NCBI GenBank assembly: GCA_965202875.1
Contig: OZ241870.1
Span: 3,534,001 to 3,598,000, forward strand
DNA length: 64,000 nt
Direction of reading: 5' to 3'
From: HK1 sp965202875
Lineage (GTDB): Bacteria; Pseudomonadota; Gammaproteobacteria; HK1
This document shows positions 38,668 to 47,964 of the stretch, piece by piece. Positions within the stretch are counted from its first letter, which is position 1. Every line of letters starts with the position of its first letter. The notes under the pieces were generated by a model that did no database searches, was not told the origin of the DNA, and saw nothing but the letters and a program-made list of their open reading frames with translations. Made by a program: the position numbers and the translations under genes.

Positions 38668-38756
38668 CGCATGATCGCCGTCTTCTCCTGCTACGAGCGC
38701 CCCGGCGTCCTGTTCAGCGAAGAGGAGCGGGTCGGCTTCTACGGCCGTGCGGGGTG
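38668..38756 (+). pseudogene. 3'-end remnant of a 2-oxoglutarate oxygenase paralogue
   Basis: ATGATCGCCGTCTTCTCCTG through GGTCGGCTTCTACGG to GGGGTGA matches the last 88 bp of the oxygenase at 49140-49937 with a handful of changes. Only the C-terminal 29 codons survive. The rest of the gap to 39074 shows no gene. Confidence 0.75.
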
Positions 38757-39074
38757 AGGCGGGAGCATCATCGCCGGCTTGCCGGCAGGCCCGCGTTTGC
38801 CGCGCCGCCGGGCGGGCCCGGGGGAGACGCCGCCAAGCCGGATACGAAACCCGACCGAGGTGCGCCGGCGCCATCCCCCTTCCTCCTTCCCCCCGCTTTC
38901 CCGGTATTTGCGGGCCGGGCGGGCCGTCCGAGCGGGATACACAATGGGAATGCGCTGGGGGATGCCCGGGGGATGCGCCGGTGACCCCTGCACCGGGACC
39001 GCTATATCCTTGACGCCGCTTCGGCCCCGGTCCTCTGTCCCCGGCCCGGGTCCTCACCATCGGAGATCCAATCC

Positions 39075-41489
39075 ATGAAATCCCCTGTCCGGGTGGCGGT
39101 CATCGGCGGCGGCGTGGTCGGGTGCAGCGTCCTCTACCACCTCGTCAAGCACGGCTGGAAGGACGTGGCCCTGATCGAGCGCTCGGAGCTCACCGCCGGC
39201 TCCACCTGGCACGCGGCCGGCGGGATGCACACCTTCAACTCCGACCCCAACGTCGCCAAGCTCCAGGACTACACCCTCAAGGTCTACCAGGAGATCGAGG
39301 AGGCGTCCGGACAGTCCTGCGGCATCCACTTGACCGGCGGACTGATGCTCGCCGACACCAAGGACCGGCTCGACTACCTCGCCACCGCCCGCGGGCGCGG
39401 CCGCTACCTCGGCCTGGACACCGAGTTCGTCGATCTGGAGGAAGCGGCGCGCATGTTGCCGATCATGAATCCCGAGCATTACGTCGGCGCGCTCTTCGAT
39501 CCCAACGAAGGCCATATCGACCCCTCGGGCGTGACCCACGCCTACGCCGGGGCGGCGCGGGCCGGGGGGGCGGTGGTCTACCGGCAGAACCGGGTGACGG
39601 ACTTGAGCCAGCGCCCCGACGGCACCTGGGACGTGGTGACCGAGCAGGGCACCCTGCACGCGGAGCACGTGGTGAACGCGGCGGGGCTGTGGGCGCGGGA
39701 GGTCGGGCGGATGGCCGGCGTGGTCCATCCCTTCACGCCGATGGAGCACCAGTACATCGTCACCGACGAGGTCCCCGAGATCGCGGGGTCCGAAGGCGAG
39801 ATGCTGCACGCCATCGACTTCGGCGGCGAGCTCTACATGCGCCAGGAGGGGAAGGGGGTGCTGGTCGGCACCTACGAGAAGCACGGGCGGCCCTGGTCCG
39901 AGCACACGACCCCCTGGGAGTTCGGGCAGGACCTCCTGCCCGACGACCTCGACCGGATCGGGGACAACCTCATGTGCGCCTTCGAGCGCTTTCCGGCGCT
40001 GGAGAAGGCGGGGATCAAGCGGGTCGTCAACGGCCCGTTCACCTTCACGCCGGACGGCAACCCGCTGGTGGGGCCGGTGCCGGGGGTGAGGAACTACTGG
40101 GCCGCGTGCGGGGTGCTGGCGGGGTTCAGCCAGGGCGGGGGCGTCGGGCTCGCGCTCGCCCACTGGATGATCGACGGCGACCCGGGCATGGACACCTGGG
40201 CGATGGACGTGGCGCGTTTCGGCGACTACGCCGGACCGGCCTACGCGCGGGCGATGGCCCGCCAGACCTATGCGACCCGCTTCCTGGTCCCCTTCCCCAA
40301 CGAGGAGCGTCCGGCCGGGCGGCCCCTGCGCCGCACCCCGATCCATGACCGCCTGAAGGCGAAGGGGGCGGTGTTCGGCGCCGCGTTCGGGCTGGAGCAG
40401 GCGCTGTGGTATGCGCCGCCCGGCGCGGAGGCGGTGGAGACCCTGACCTTCCGCCGCTCCAACGCGCACGGTCCGGTGGGCGAGGAGTGCCGCGCGGTGC
40501 GCGAGGGCGTGGGCATCACCGAGACCTCGGGCTTCGCCAAGTACGAGATCACCGGTCCCGACGCGGGGCCGTGGCTCGGCCGGCTGCTGGCCAACCGCCT
40601 CCCCGCCGAGGGCAGGATGGTGCTCACGCCCATGCTCAACCCCCGCGGCGCCCTGATCGGCGACTTCACCCTGGCGAAGCTCGGCCCGGAGCGCTTCATG
40701 ATCTTCGGCTCGGGACCCGCCGAGGCGTACCACCTGCGCTGGTTCCACCGGCACCTGCCGGACGAAGGGGTGGATCTGCGCAGCCTGCGGAGCGGACTCA
40801 TGGGCCTGAGCATCGCGGGGCCGAAGGCGCGTACGCTGCTCTCGCGGGTGACCGGCGCGGACGTGGGCAACGAGGCGTTCCGGTTCATGGCGATCCGGGA
40901 GATGGAGATCGGGCTCTCGCCCGCCCTGGTCGGGCGCGTCACCTTCACCGGCGACCTCGGCTACGAGCTCTGGATGCCGCCCGACCACCAGCTCGCGGTC
41001 TACGACGCCCTCGTCGAGGCGGGCGAGGATCTGGGGCTGCGCCACTTCGGCGCCCGCGCGCTCAACTCGCTACGTCTGGAGAAGGGCTTCGGCAGCTTCA
41101 CCCGGGAGTACACGCCGGACTACAGCCCGCTGGAGGCGGGGCTGGAGCGCTTCGTGGACTTTCGCAAGAACGACTTCATCGGGCGCGAGGCGCTGGTCGA
41201 GGAGCGCCGCACCGGCCCGAAGCGCAGGCGGGTGATCTTCCGGGTGGACGCGGACGGCGCGGACGCCTTGGCCAACGAGCCGGTGCTGTGCGACGGCGAG
41301 ACGGTGGGCTGGGTGACCTCCGGCGGCTACTGCCACCACGTCGGCGCGAGCATCGCGCTGGGCTACGTGCCGTCCGGTCTCGCCGAGCGCACCGGCGGCT
41401 TCCAGGTCGAGATCCTCGGCGAGATGCGCGACGCGGTCATCCTGCCCGAGCCGCCTTTCGATCCGGCCGGCGCCCGGATGCGGGGCTGA
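39075..41489 (+). CDS. Dimethylglycine/sarcosine dehydrogenase-like flavoprotein (DAO + GcvT)
   Basis: The 804-residue enzyme has an N-terminal FAD domain (VAVIGGGVVGCSVLYHLVKH). The TAGSTWHAAG segment contains the histidine that binds FAD covalently in dimethylglycine dehydrogenase. A linker domain follows, then a C-terminal GcvT folate domain (about 440-790) with NPRGALIGDFTLAKLG, LGYELWMPP and ALNSLRLEKGFGSFTREYTP. It would oxidatively demethylate an N-methylated glycine or related amine and pass one-carbon units to tetrahydrofolate. The exact substrate is open. The gene is intact but sits between hsdR and hsdM remnants. Confidence 0.9.
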   Translation: MKSPVRVAVIGGGVVGCSVLYHLVKHGWKDVALIERSELTAGSTWHAAGGMHTFNSDPNVAKLQDYTLKVYQEIEEASGQSCGIHLTGGLMLADTKDRLDYLATARGRGRYLGLDTEFVDLEEAARMLPIMNPEHYVGALFDPNEGHIDPSGVTHAYAGAARAGGAVVYRQNRVTDLSQRPDGTWDVVTEQGTLHAEHVVNAAGLWAREVGRMAGVVHPFTPMEHQYIVTDEVPEIAGSEGEMLHAIDFGGELYMRQEGKGVLVGTYEKHGRPWSEHTTPWEFGQDLLPDDLDRIGDNLMCAFERFPALEKAGIKRVVNGPFTFTPDGNPLVGPVPGVRNYWAACGVLAGFSQGGGVGLALAHWMIDGDPGMDTWAMDVARFGDYAGPAYARAMARQTYATRFLVPFPNEERPAGRPLRRTPIHDRLKAKGAVFGAAFGLEQALWYAPPGAEAVETLTFRRSNAHGPVGEECRAVREGVGITETSGFAKYEITGPDAGPWLGRLLANRLPAEGRMVLTPMLNPRGALIGDFTLAKLGPERFMIFGSGPAEAYHLRWFHRHLPDEGVDLRSLRSGLMGLSIAGPKARTLLSRVTGADVGNEAFRFMAIREMEIGLSPALVGRVTFTGDLGYELWMPPDHQLAVYDALVEAGEDLGLRHFGARALNSLRLEKGFGSFTREYTPDYSPLEAGLERFVDFRKNDFIGREALVEERRTGPKRRRVIFRVDADGADALANEPVLCDGETVGWVTSGGYCHHVGASIALGYVPSGLAERTGGFQVEILGEMRDAVILPEPPFDPAGARMRG

Positions 41490-41596
41490 CGGCTTCGGTT
41501 CTTCGACCCCGCCGCCGCCCGGATGCGGCAGGCGGCGCGCGCCCACCCCGCAGGACTTCTCCCGGATGGGCGCCATGTTGCTGCGCCCCAAGGCCC

Positions 41597-42782
41597 GTTT
41601 CGATCATCGGCTACCTGAACGAGACCGGAAGGGCGGGTTTCGTCATGTCCTCCCAGGCATCGAGCGCCGGCGGCAGCGAGGCCGCGTTGCGACGGCGGCT
41701 GGTGGAGACCGGCGACGTGGACGTGATGATCGCCATCCGCTCCAACTTCTTCTACACCCGCACCGTGCCCTGCGAGCTGTGGTTCCTCGACCGCGCCAAG
41801 CCGAAGAGGCGCCGCGGCAAGGTGCTGATGGTCGATGCGCGCAACGTCTACCGGAAGGTGACGCGCAAGATCTGCGACTTCAGCCCTGAGCAGCAGCACA
41901 ACCTGCTGGCCATCGTATGGCTCTACCGGGGCGAGGCCACGCGTTTCCTGGAGCTCGTCTCCGGATATCTGCGGGATGTGGTGGCCGAAGGCCGTGCCTG
42001 CTTCGAGCGGGAGGGCGAGGACGGCGCTACGCACCGGCCGCTGCCGGAGCTTCTCGAAGCGATCGCCGCCCCTGCACAAGACACTTGCCCCCTTCCTGAA
42101 AACCCGGGCGAAGACCGGTCCGCACGCCGACGCGCTGGCCGAGATGAAGAAGGAGCGGCGGCGCTTCGCCGGGGAGGTCCGGCGCTTCGCATCCCGCATC
42201 GGCAAGGCGGAGGCCGAGTGGGAGCGCACCCCCGACACCGCCGCCGGCCTGAACGGGCTGGTGGACCGCTTCGCCCCGCTGGCCGGGGCCGGCCACGACC
42301 TCGCCGGGCAGGCCGACCGGCTCTGCCAGCTCGCCGCCCGCCTGATCGAGATGTGCGAGCGGGAATGCGACGCCCGGTCGAGCAACGCCTGGAACCCCCG
42401 CGAGATCACCCGCGCCCGCAAGGCCGCCGACGAGGCCTGCCGGAATCTCACGAAACAGGACGAACCCTTCGTTGGCCGGGGGCGCCTCGGAAAAGTGCGC
42501 TACTTCTGGCGCCAGGCCCGCTGGCTCACCGAGCGCTTCCCCGACGCGAAGCTGCGCGACGTGGAGGGGCTGGTCAAGCGGGTGGACCGCACCGGGATCG
42601 AGGCCAGCGACCGGAGCCTCACCCCCCGCCGCTACGTCGGCGTCGCCCCGGAGGAGGAGGACGAGAGCTTCGACTTCAGGACGGCGCTGCGCGAGATCCA
42701 TGCGGAGCTCGAGGAGCTGAACGCGGAGGCGGCGGTCCTGGCGGCGAAGATCAGCAGGAATTTCGAGGGGTTGGGGATATGA
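41597..42782 (+). pseudogene. hsdM remnant, C-terminal part of a type I methyltransferase
   Basis: The frame gives IIGYLNETGRAGFVMSSQAS, EAALRRRLVETGDVDVMIAI, then CELWFLDRAKPKRRRGKVLM and MVDARNVYRKVTRKICDFSP, the C-terminal half of an N6-adenine HsdM. A frameshift near 42065 continues as LHKTLAPFLKTRAKTGPHA and a long helical tail ending ISRNFEGLGI. The SAM site and NPPF are missing. With the hsdR remnant it marks a dead type I system. Confidence 0.85.
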
Positions 42783-42849
42783 CGGGGCGGTCGGAAGCAG
42801 GAGCGGTCCCGGCCGTCGATCCCCGTGGCCGGACTCCGTGGGCTCGCCG

Positions 42850-43110
42850 GGGAACCGCCACGAGCCCCGGATCGGGTTGGAGGCGGGCGCCGACGGCCTC
42901 GACTGCGTACGCCGGATCCTGGCCGGGGCGGGCAAGCGTCTGCGTCCCGGCGGGGTGCTGGTCTGCGAGGTGGGCGCATCCCGTGCCGTACTGGAGCGAA
43001 CCTGTCCCGAAACCGCATTCACCTGGCTGGAACTCGAACGGGGTGGCGAGGGCGTCTTCCTGCTGACCGAGGCGCAGGTTCGGGAAGTCCCCCGCCTCGA
43101 TCCCCGTTGA
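42850..43110 (+). pseudogene. prmB: prmB C-terminal fragment (L3 glutamine methyltransferase)
   Basis: The frame reads RHEPRIGLEAGADGLDCVRR, LRPGGVLVCEVGASRAVLE and FTWLELERGGEGVFLLTEAQ, the last third of PrmB. The catalytic NPPY region and N-terminus are gone, replaced by the hsdM remnant. PrmB directly upstream of aroC is a common proteobacterial order, so this is the native locus damaged by the restriction island. Confidence 0.8.
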
Positions 43111-43294
43111 CCCCGATCGTGTCGTTCTTGCCCGGCCCTTGCGCCTGCCCGCCGTGAAGACACCCTGCCGCATTCGCCGAGGCGGCTGGACGTGGACGAT
43201 CCGCACGACGAACGGATCGTTTGGCGATCCGTCAAGAAGCTGCCCGGACGTGGACGGAATCGTCGTGCGCGGCGCAGTGCCGTAGAATCGCGCC

Positions 43295-44395
43295 ATGCCC
43301 GGAAACTCCATCGGCAAGTCGTTCCGCGTCACCACCTACGGTGAGAGCCATGGAGCCGCGATCGGCTGCGTGATCGACGGCTGTCCGCCCGGCCTCCCGC
43401 TCGACGAGGACGACATTCAGCCCGATCTCGAACGGCGTCGTCCGGGGAAGTCCCGCCACACCACCCAGCGCCGGGAGACCGACGCGGTGCGGATCCTCTC
43501 CGGTACCTTCGAAGGCGTTACCACCGGTACCCCGATCCACCTGATGATCGAGAACGTCGATCAACGTCCCAGGGACTACACCCGGATCAAGGACAGGTTC
43601 CGCCCCTCACACGCGGACTACACCTACCACCACAAGTACGGGGTCCGCGACTACCGGGGCGGCGGGCGTTCGTCGGCGCGCGAGACCGCGATGCGGGTCG
43701 CGGCCGGGGCGGTCGCCAGGAAGTACCTGCGGGAACGCGCGGGCATCGTGGTACGCGGCTACCTCGCGCAGCTCGGCCCCATTCGTCCCGCGACGTTCGA
43801 CTGGTCCGAGGTCGAGCGCAACCCCTTCTTCTGCCCCGACCCCGAGGTTGCCGGGGAAATGGCGCGGTTCATGGATTCGCTCAGGAAGTCCGGCGATTCC
43901 ATCGGCGCGCGGGTCGACGTGGTCGCGAACGGAGTGCCGCCGGGGCTCGGCGAGCCGGTGTTCGACCGCCTCGACGCGGATCTCGCCCATGCCCTGATGA
44001 GCATCAACGCGGTCAAGGGGGTGGAGATCGGCGCGGGCTTCCGGGTGGTGGAGATGCGCGGCACCGAGAACCGCGACGAGATCACCCCCGAGGGGTTTCT
44101 GAGCAACAACGCGGGCGGGGTCCTGGGGGGAATCTCCTCCGGGCAGGATATCCGCGCGAGTATCGCGCTCAAGCCGACCTCGAGTCTGCGGCTACCCGGT
44201 CGCGGTATCGACGTCGCCGGAAACCCGGTCGAGGTGGTCACCCACGGCCGGCACGATCCATGTGTCGGGATCCGGGCTACGCCGATCGCCGAGGCGATGG
44301 TCGCCATCGTGCTGATGGACCATTTCATGAGGCATCGGGGACAGAACGCGGAGGTGAAGTCTTCGGCGCCGGTGGTGCCGTCCTCGACGGGTTGA
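43295..44395 (+). CDS. aroC: Chorismate synthase
   Basis: The 366-residue enzyme converts EPSP to chorismate with reduced FMN in aromatic amino acid synthesis. It has the N-terminal signature GESHGAAIGCVIDGCPPGL, the GGGRSSARETAMRVAAGAVA block and the C-terminal VGIRATPIAEAMVAIVLMDH. Length is normal. It follows the prmB remnant by about 185 bp with no gene between, so it likely has its own promoter. Confidence 0.97.
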   Translation: MPGNSIGKSFRVTTYGESHGAAIGCVIDGCPPGLPLDEDDIQPDLERRRPGKSRHTTQRRETDAVRILSGTFEGVTTGTPIHLMIENVDQRPRDYTRIKDRFRPSHADYTYHHKYGVRDYRGGGRSSARETAMRVAAGAVARKYLRERAGIVVRGYLAQLGPIRPATFDWSEVERNPFFCPDPEVAGEMARFMDSLRKSGDSIGARVDVVANGVPPGLGEPVFDRLDADLAHALMSINAVKGVEIGAGFRVVEMRGTENRDEITPEGFLSNNAGGVLGGISSGQDIRASIALKPTSSLRLPGRGIDVAGNPVEVVTHGRHDPCVGIRATPIAEAMVAIVLMDHFMRHRGQNAEVKSSAPVVPSSTG

Positions 44396-44433
44396 TCGGC
44401 CCGGGTCGACGGGCCTTGGCCGGTGCGGGGCGG

Positions 44434-45579
44434 TCATGCGCCGCCAAGGCATCCCGCAATGGAGTCGCCGAGGCTGCGCATGATGCCGAACCAGGCATCC
44501 GGGCCCGCTGCAATGTCCGCGCCCAGGAGGTCGATGACCGCGGTCCGAACCTCGGTGCCCTCGATCACGGTCCAGGCGAGGCGCGGCTCGAACTGCGGCT
44601 CCGTGAACAGACACTGGACGTCACGTTCGGTGAGGGCGCGACGCAGAGACGCGAGCCGTTTCGCGCTGGGCAGTCGAGTCGGGTCCAGAGTCACCGAGCC
44701 GACGCTGTTGAGCTCGAAAGTGTGCTCGAAATACTGGTATCCGTCGTGGAAGACGACGAACGCATGTCGGCGCACCGGTGCAAGCAGCTTCCGTAGCGAC
44801 GCTTCCAGTGCCTCGATGCGGGCCCGCATCGAGGCGGCATTGCGCCGGTACGCCGCGGCCTCCTCGGGGTGGATACGGGTAAGCGCCTCGGCGACGACCT
44901 CCACGATCCGGGCCGCGTTGCGCGGATCGAGCCAGATGTGTGCGTCGAGCTCGCCATGGGCATGGTCATGGCCATGGTCCTCCGAGTCATGAGCATCGTC
45001 GTCATGGGCATCGTCATGGGCATCGTCATGGGTATCGGCATGGGTATCGGCATGGGTATCGTCATGGGTGTCGTCATGGGTGTCGGCGTTCTCGCCATCA
45101 TGGAGCCGCGTGGAGCTCGAATCCCAGATGCCTCCCTCACGATTGCGCAGCAGCCGCATCCCGGCCACTCGATGCAGGGTGACGATCTCCGCTCCGGCTC
45201 CGAGACTTGCAATGGGACGTTCGAGAAACGTCTCCAGGGTCTCATCGACCCAGACGACGAGATCCGCAGCTTGCAACGCCTCTGCTTCGGACGGGCGCAT
45301 CTGGTAGGTGTGGGGAGAGGCGCCTCCCTCGACGATCAGCCGTGGCGTGCCGATCCCATCCATCACGCCGGCGACGAGCGCGTGGATCGGCTTGATACTG
45401 ACCACGACCTCCGGCGCGGCGTACGCCCCGGGCGCCGAATGCAGGACGGCGAGCGCGGAAACGAAGAGCGCCATGCGGAACCGTCCTGCCCGGGCGCGAC
45501 CCGAACGGCAGGCCGCCCTCCCGCAAGGGACGGACCGGCCGCAGCAGCGCTCCGCCGTACCGGATGTCGGACTCATCAT
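44434..45579 (-). CDS. znuA: Zinc ABC transporter substrate-binding protein ZnuA
   Basis: The protein is a periplasmic zinc-binding component: a hydrophobic signal stretch MALFVSALAVLHSAPGAYA, then VVVSIKPIHALVAGVMDGIG with a ligand histidine. A long DTHDDTHADTH-type His/Asp loop (DNA about 44960-45095, tandem 12-bp repeats) is followed by DAHIWLDPRNAARIVEVV and FVVFHDGYQYFE. Start choice is open: ATG 45579 follows GAGGTGA, while ATG 45474 would begin right at the signal peptide. It is transcribed divergently from znuCB across a Zur-like box. Confidence 0.92.
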   Translation of the reverse strand: MMSPTSGTAERCCGRSVPCGRAACRSGRARAGRFRMALFVSALAVLHSAPGAYAAPEVVVSIKPIHALVAGVMDGIGTPRLIVEGGASPHTYQMRPSEAEALQAADLVVWVDETLETFLERPIASLGAGAEIVTLHRVAGMRLLRNREGGIWDSSSTRLHDGENADTHDDTHDDTHADTHADTHDDAHDDAHDDDAHDSEDHGHDHAHGELDAHIWLDPRNAARIVEVVAEALTRIHPEEAAAYRRNAASMRARIEALEASLRKLLAPVRRHAFVVFHDGYQYFEHTFELNSVGSVTLDPTRLPSAKRLASLRRALTERDVQCLFTEPQFEPRLAWTVIEGTEVRTAVIDLLGADIAAGPDAWFGIMRSLGDSIAGCLGGA

Positions 45580-45612
45580 CTTCACCTCGTGTCGAAAGGG
45601 GGTGGGAGATCT

Positions 45613-45637
45613 GAAGTGTTATAATGTATCATCTTTC
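45613..45637. promoter_or_regulatory. Zur-like box between znuA and znuC
   Basis: GAAGTGTTATAATGTATCAT followed by CTTTC is close to the proteobacterial Zur operator (GTTATAATATAAC core), with two or three departures from symmetry. It lies about 35 bp from the znuA start and 170 bp from znuC, so zinc-bound Zur could repress both directions. Confidence 0.72.
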
Positions 45638-45808
45638 AGCAGCTCGCAACCCCCGAAGAAACACTGGAGCAGCAATTCCCCCAACGTCCCGGACACGGAC
45701 GCGCCATCGGGATTTCACAGCCTTCTCCACCGTCCGGGGATCCGGTGGGAGGGAGTCAACGGACGCTTTCCGGCCTGGTGGGAATTGCCGGCACAGGAGA
45801 AACACATC

Positions 45809-46633
45809 ATGTCCCGACCACCGGCCGTCGTTCCCCCGGCCGCGCCCCTCGTCGAAGCGCGCGGGGTGAGTGTCAGCCTCGGGGGCCGGAGCGTGCTGGA
45901 CGAAGTGGGTCTGGCGGTCCATGCCGGGGAGATCGTGACCTTGATCGGACTCAACGGCGCGGGCAAGTCGACGCTGGTCCGGGTGCTGCTCGGCATCATC
46001 CGGCCGAGCCGCGGCGAGGTCGTGCGCGTCCCCGGCCTGCGCATCGGCTATGCGCCCCAGCACGTGCATCGCGATCCGGTTCTGCCAATGACGGTGCAGC
46101 GCTTTCTGACCGTAGGTGCGCCGGCGACCCGCCGGCGGCTCGAGACACTGCTTGCCGAGGTCGGCGCGGGTGCGATCCTCGACCACCCCGTATCCGGGAT
46201 CTCGGGGGGGGAGCTTCACCGCGTGCTGCTGGCCAGGGCGCTCTTGCGCGAGCCCGGGCTGCTCGTGCTGGACGAGCCGCTCGCGGGAGTCGACGTGACG
46301 AGCCAGAGCGAGCTCTACCGCCTGATCGCCGCGATCCGGGACCGGTACGGCTGCGGGGTGCTGCTCGTCTCCCATGACCTGCACCTGGTCATGGCCGCGA
46401 CGGACACCGTGGTGTGCATCAACCGCCACGTCTGCTGCACCGGCCACCCACGGGCGATCACGCGCGATCCGGCGTTCGTCTCCCTGTTCGGCCACCACGT
46501 GGCGAACACCCTCGCGGTCTACGAGCATTCCCACGACCACCACCACGACGCCCTCGCCGAGCCGGGGCCGATCGGCTCCGCAATGCCGGCCGCATGGGCT
46601 GAAGAGGCTGCGCCCCAGGCCGGCAAGGTATGA
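45809..46633 (+). CDS. znuC: Zinc ABC transporter ATPase ZnuC
   Basis: The 274-residue ATPase has Walker A GLNGAGKST, the Q-loop in GYAPQHVHRD, signature SGGELHRVLLARALL, Walker B LLVLDEPLAGVD and the H-loop VSHDLHLVM. A C-terminal HSHDHHHDALAEP tail is a typical ZnuC metal-rich end. The ATG at 45809 follows AGGAGAAACACATC. It powers zinc import with ZnuB. Confidence 0.95.
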   Translation: MSRPPAVVPPAAPLVEARGVSVSLGGRSVLDEVGLAVHAGEIVTLIGLNGAGKSTLVRVLLGIIRPSRGEVVRVPGLRIGYAPQHVHRDPVLPMTVQRFLTVGAPATRRRLETLLAEVGAGAILDHPVSGISGGELHRVLLARALLREPGLLVLDEPLAGVDVTSQSELYRLIAAIRDRYGCGVLLVSHDLHLVMAATDTVVCINRHVCCTGHPRAITRDPAFVSLFGHHVANTLAVYEHSHDHHHDALAEPGPIGSAMPAAWAEEAAPQAGKV

Positions 46634-46741
46634 GCGAGGCCACGGGACCACGGGCAGGGTCCCCTGGGAACGCGGGCGCCCCGCCACGAAACTCGACTCG
46701 ATGGCGAGGAACGGCGCCTCGAGTATTCCAGGAGGACACCG

Positions 46742-47548
46742 ATGACCGAAGACTTCTTCCTGCGCGCCCTTGCCGGCGGTATCGGGGTGGCGCTGGCGGC
46801 CGGTCCGGTCGGCTGTTTCGTGGTGTGGCGACGCATGGCCTACTTCGGTGCGGCCCTCGCCCATGCGGTGCTCCTCGGCGTCGCGCTCGGCTTTCTGCTG
46901 GAGATCGAACCGACCCTCGCCGTCCTCGCGATCTGCCTCCTGCTCGCGGGCACCCTGACCCTGCTGGAGCGCCAGCGCCTCGTTCCCCTCGACACCCTGC
47001 TCGGGGTGCTGGCCCACGGGGTGTTCGCGGCGGGCCTCATCGTCATCGCCTTCATGGAGCGGGTGCGCGTCGATCTGATGGGCTACCTCTTCGGCGACAT
47101 CCTCTCGGTGAGCGCCGCCGACCTCCGGTTCATCTTCGCGATTGCCGCCGGATCCCTCGTGGTGCTTGCCTGGCAATGGCGCAACCTCCTCTCCGTGACC
47201 GTCGACGAGGATCTGGCGGCGGTGGAGGGGGTGCCGGTGGGGCGGGTGCGGATGCTGCTGGTGATCCTGTTTGCGGTGGTGATCGCGACGGGAATGAAGA
47301 TCGTCGGCATGCTGCTGGTGCTGTCGCTGGTGATCATCCCCGCCGCCGCCGCGCGCCGTTTCGCCGCGACGCCCGAACAGATGGTGGTCGCCGCGGCAGG
47401 GATCGGCGTCGCCTCGGTCGCCGCCGGCCTGTTCGGATCGCTCGAATGGGACGTGCCGGCCGGACCGGCGATCGCGATGGTCGCGTGCGCGATATTCGCC
47501 GCGAGCCTGCTCGCCCCCGCCCGATCACGGCCCCGCCGGCGCGAATGA
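46742..47548 (+). CDS. znuB: Zinc ABC transporter permease ZnuB
   Basis: The 268-residue integral membrane protein has about eight helices. It has CFVVWRRMAYFGAALAHAVL near the N-terminus, the conserved DLMGYLFGDILSVS and the late GMLLVLSLVIIPAAAARRFA. AGGAGG precedes its ATG closely. It follows znuC by 108 bp in the same operon. Confidence 0.95.
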   Translation: MTEDFFLRALAGGIGVALAAGPVGCFVVWRRMAYFGAALAHAVLLGVALGFLLEIEPTLAVLAICLLLAGTLTLLERQRLVPLDTLLGVLAHGVFAAGLIVIAFMERVRVDLMGYLFGDILSVSAADLRFIFAIAAGSLVVLAWQWRNLLSVTVDEDLAAVEGVPVGRVRMLLVILFAVVIATGMKIVGMLLVLSLVIIPAAAARRFAATPEQMVVAAAGIGVASVAAGLFGSLEWDVPAGPAIAMVACAIFAASLLAPARSRPRRRE

Positions 47549-47964
47549 TCCATGGCCTTCCGCCGGCAGGCGACACGAGCCTCCGGCGGCGGACCTCCGG
47601 TCCGCGCCTGCGGGCGAGACGCCCGCGTCCGTCAGGACGCGCCGCTCCCAGGAAAAGCGATGGGCATCGGATGCCTGGCCGCGAGTCGGTCGGCGTGAAA
47701 AAAACCCTGCGCTCGTGCGGGAAGCCGATGTGCAAGGCGCCGGGATGATGGAACATATGGCCATGACCCGAAGCGCGGACGCCATGCCGGTCATCCGCTC
47801 TGGCCCGGAAGGCTGACCATCCTTCGCCAGAGAACAGACCAACGATGTTCGAGAGCAAAGATTCGGATCCTGGATCAACTCCGAGCCGGAGAAGACGGCC
47901 GCGCCGAGTTCCAGGAAGTGCGCTTCGGACATCGAGGCATCGTCTCCCCCAACACCGACGCTCC
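47549..47964. other. Intergenic region, no supported gene
   Basis: The 416 bp hold GC-rich palindromes near the znuB end (GCGGACCTCCGGTCCGC, about 47598-47614, could act as a terminator stem) and several short frames without family features. Nothing firmer can be said. Confidence 0.4.

Noticed and set aside
44940..45095. Repeats in znuA as a CRISPR or mini-satellite of separate function
   Set aside because: They encode the His/Asp zinc-binding loop normal for ZnuA.
47525..47932. 135-codon minus-strand frame after znuB
   Set aside because: Low-complexity Ser/Arg-rich translation, overlaps the znuB end, and no recognisable domain.
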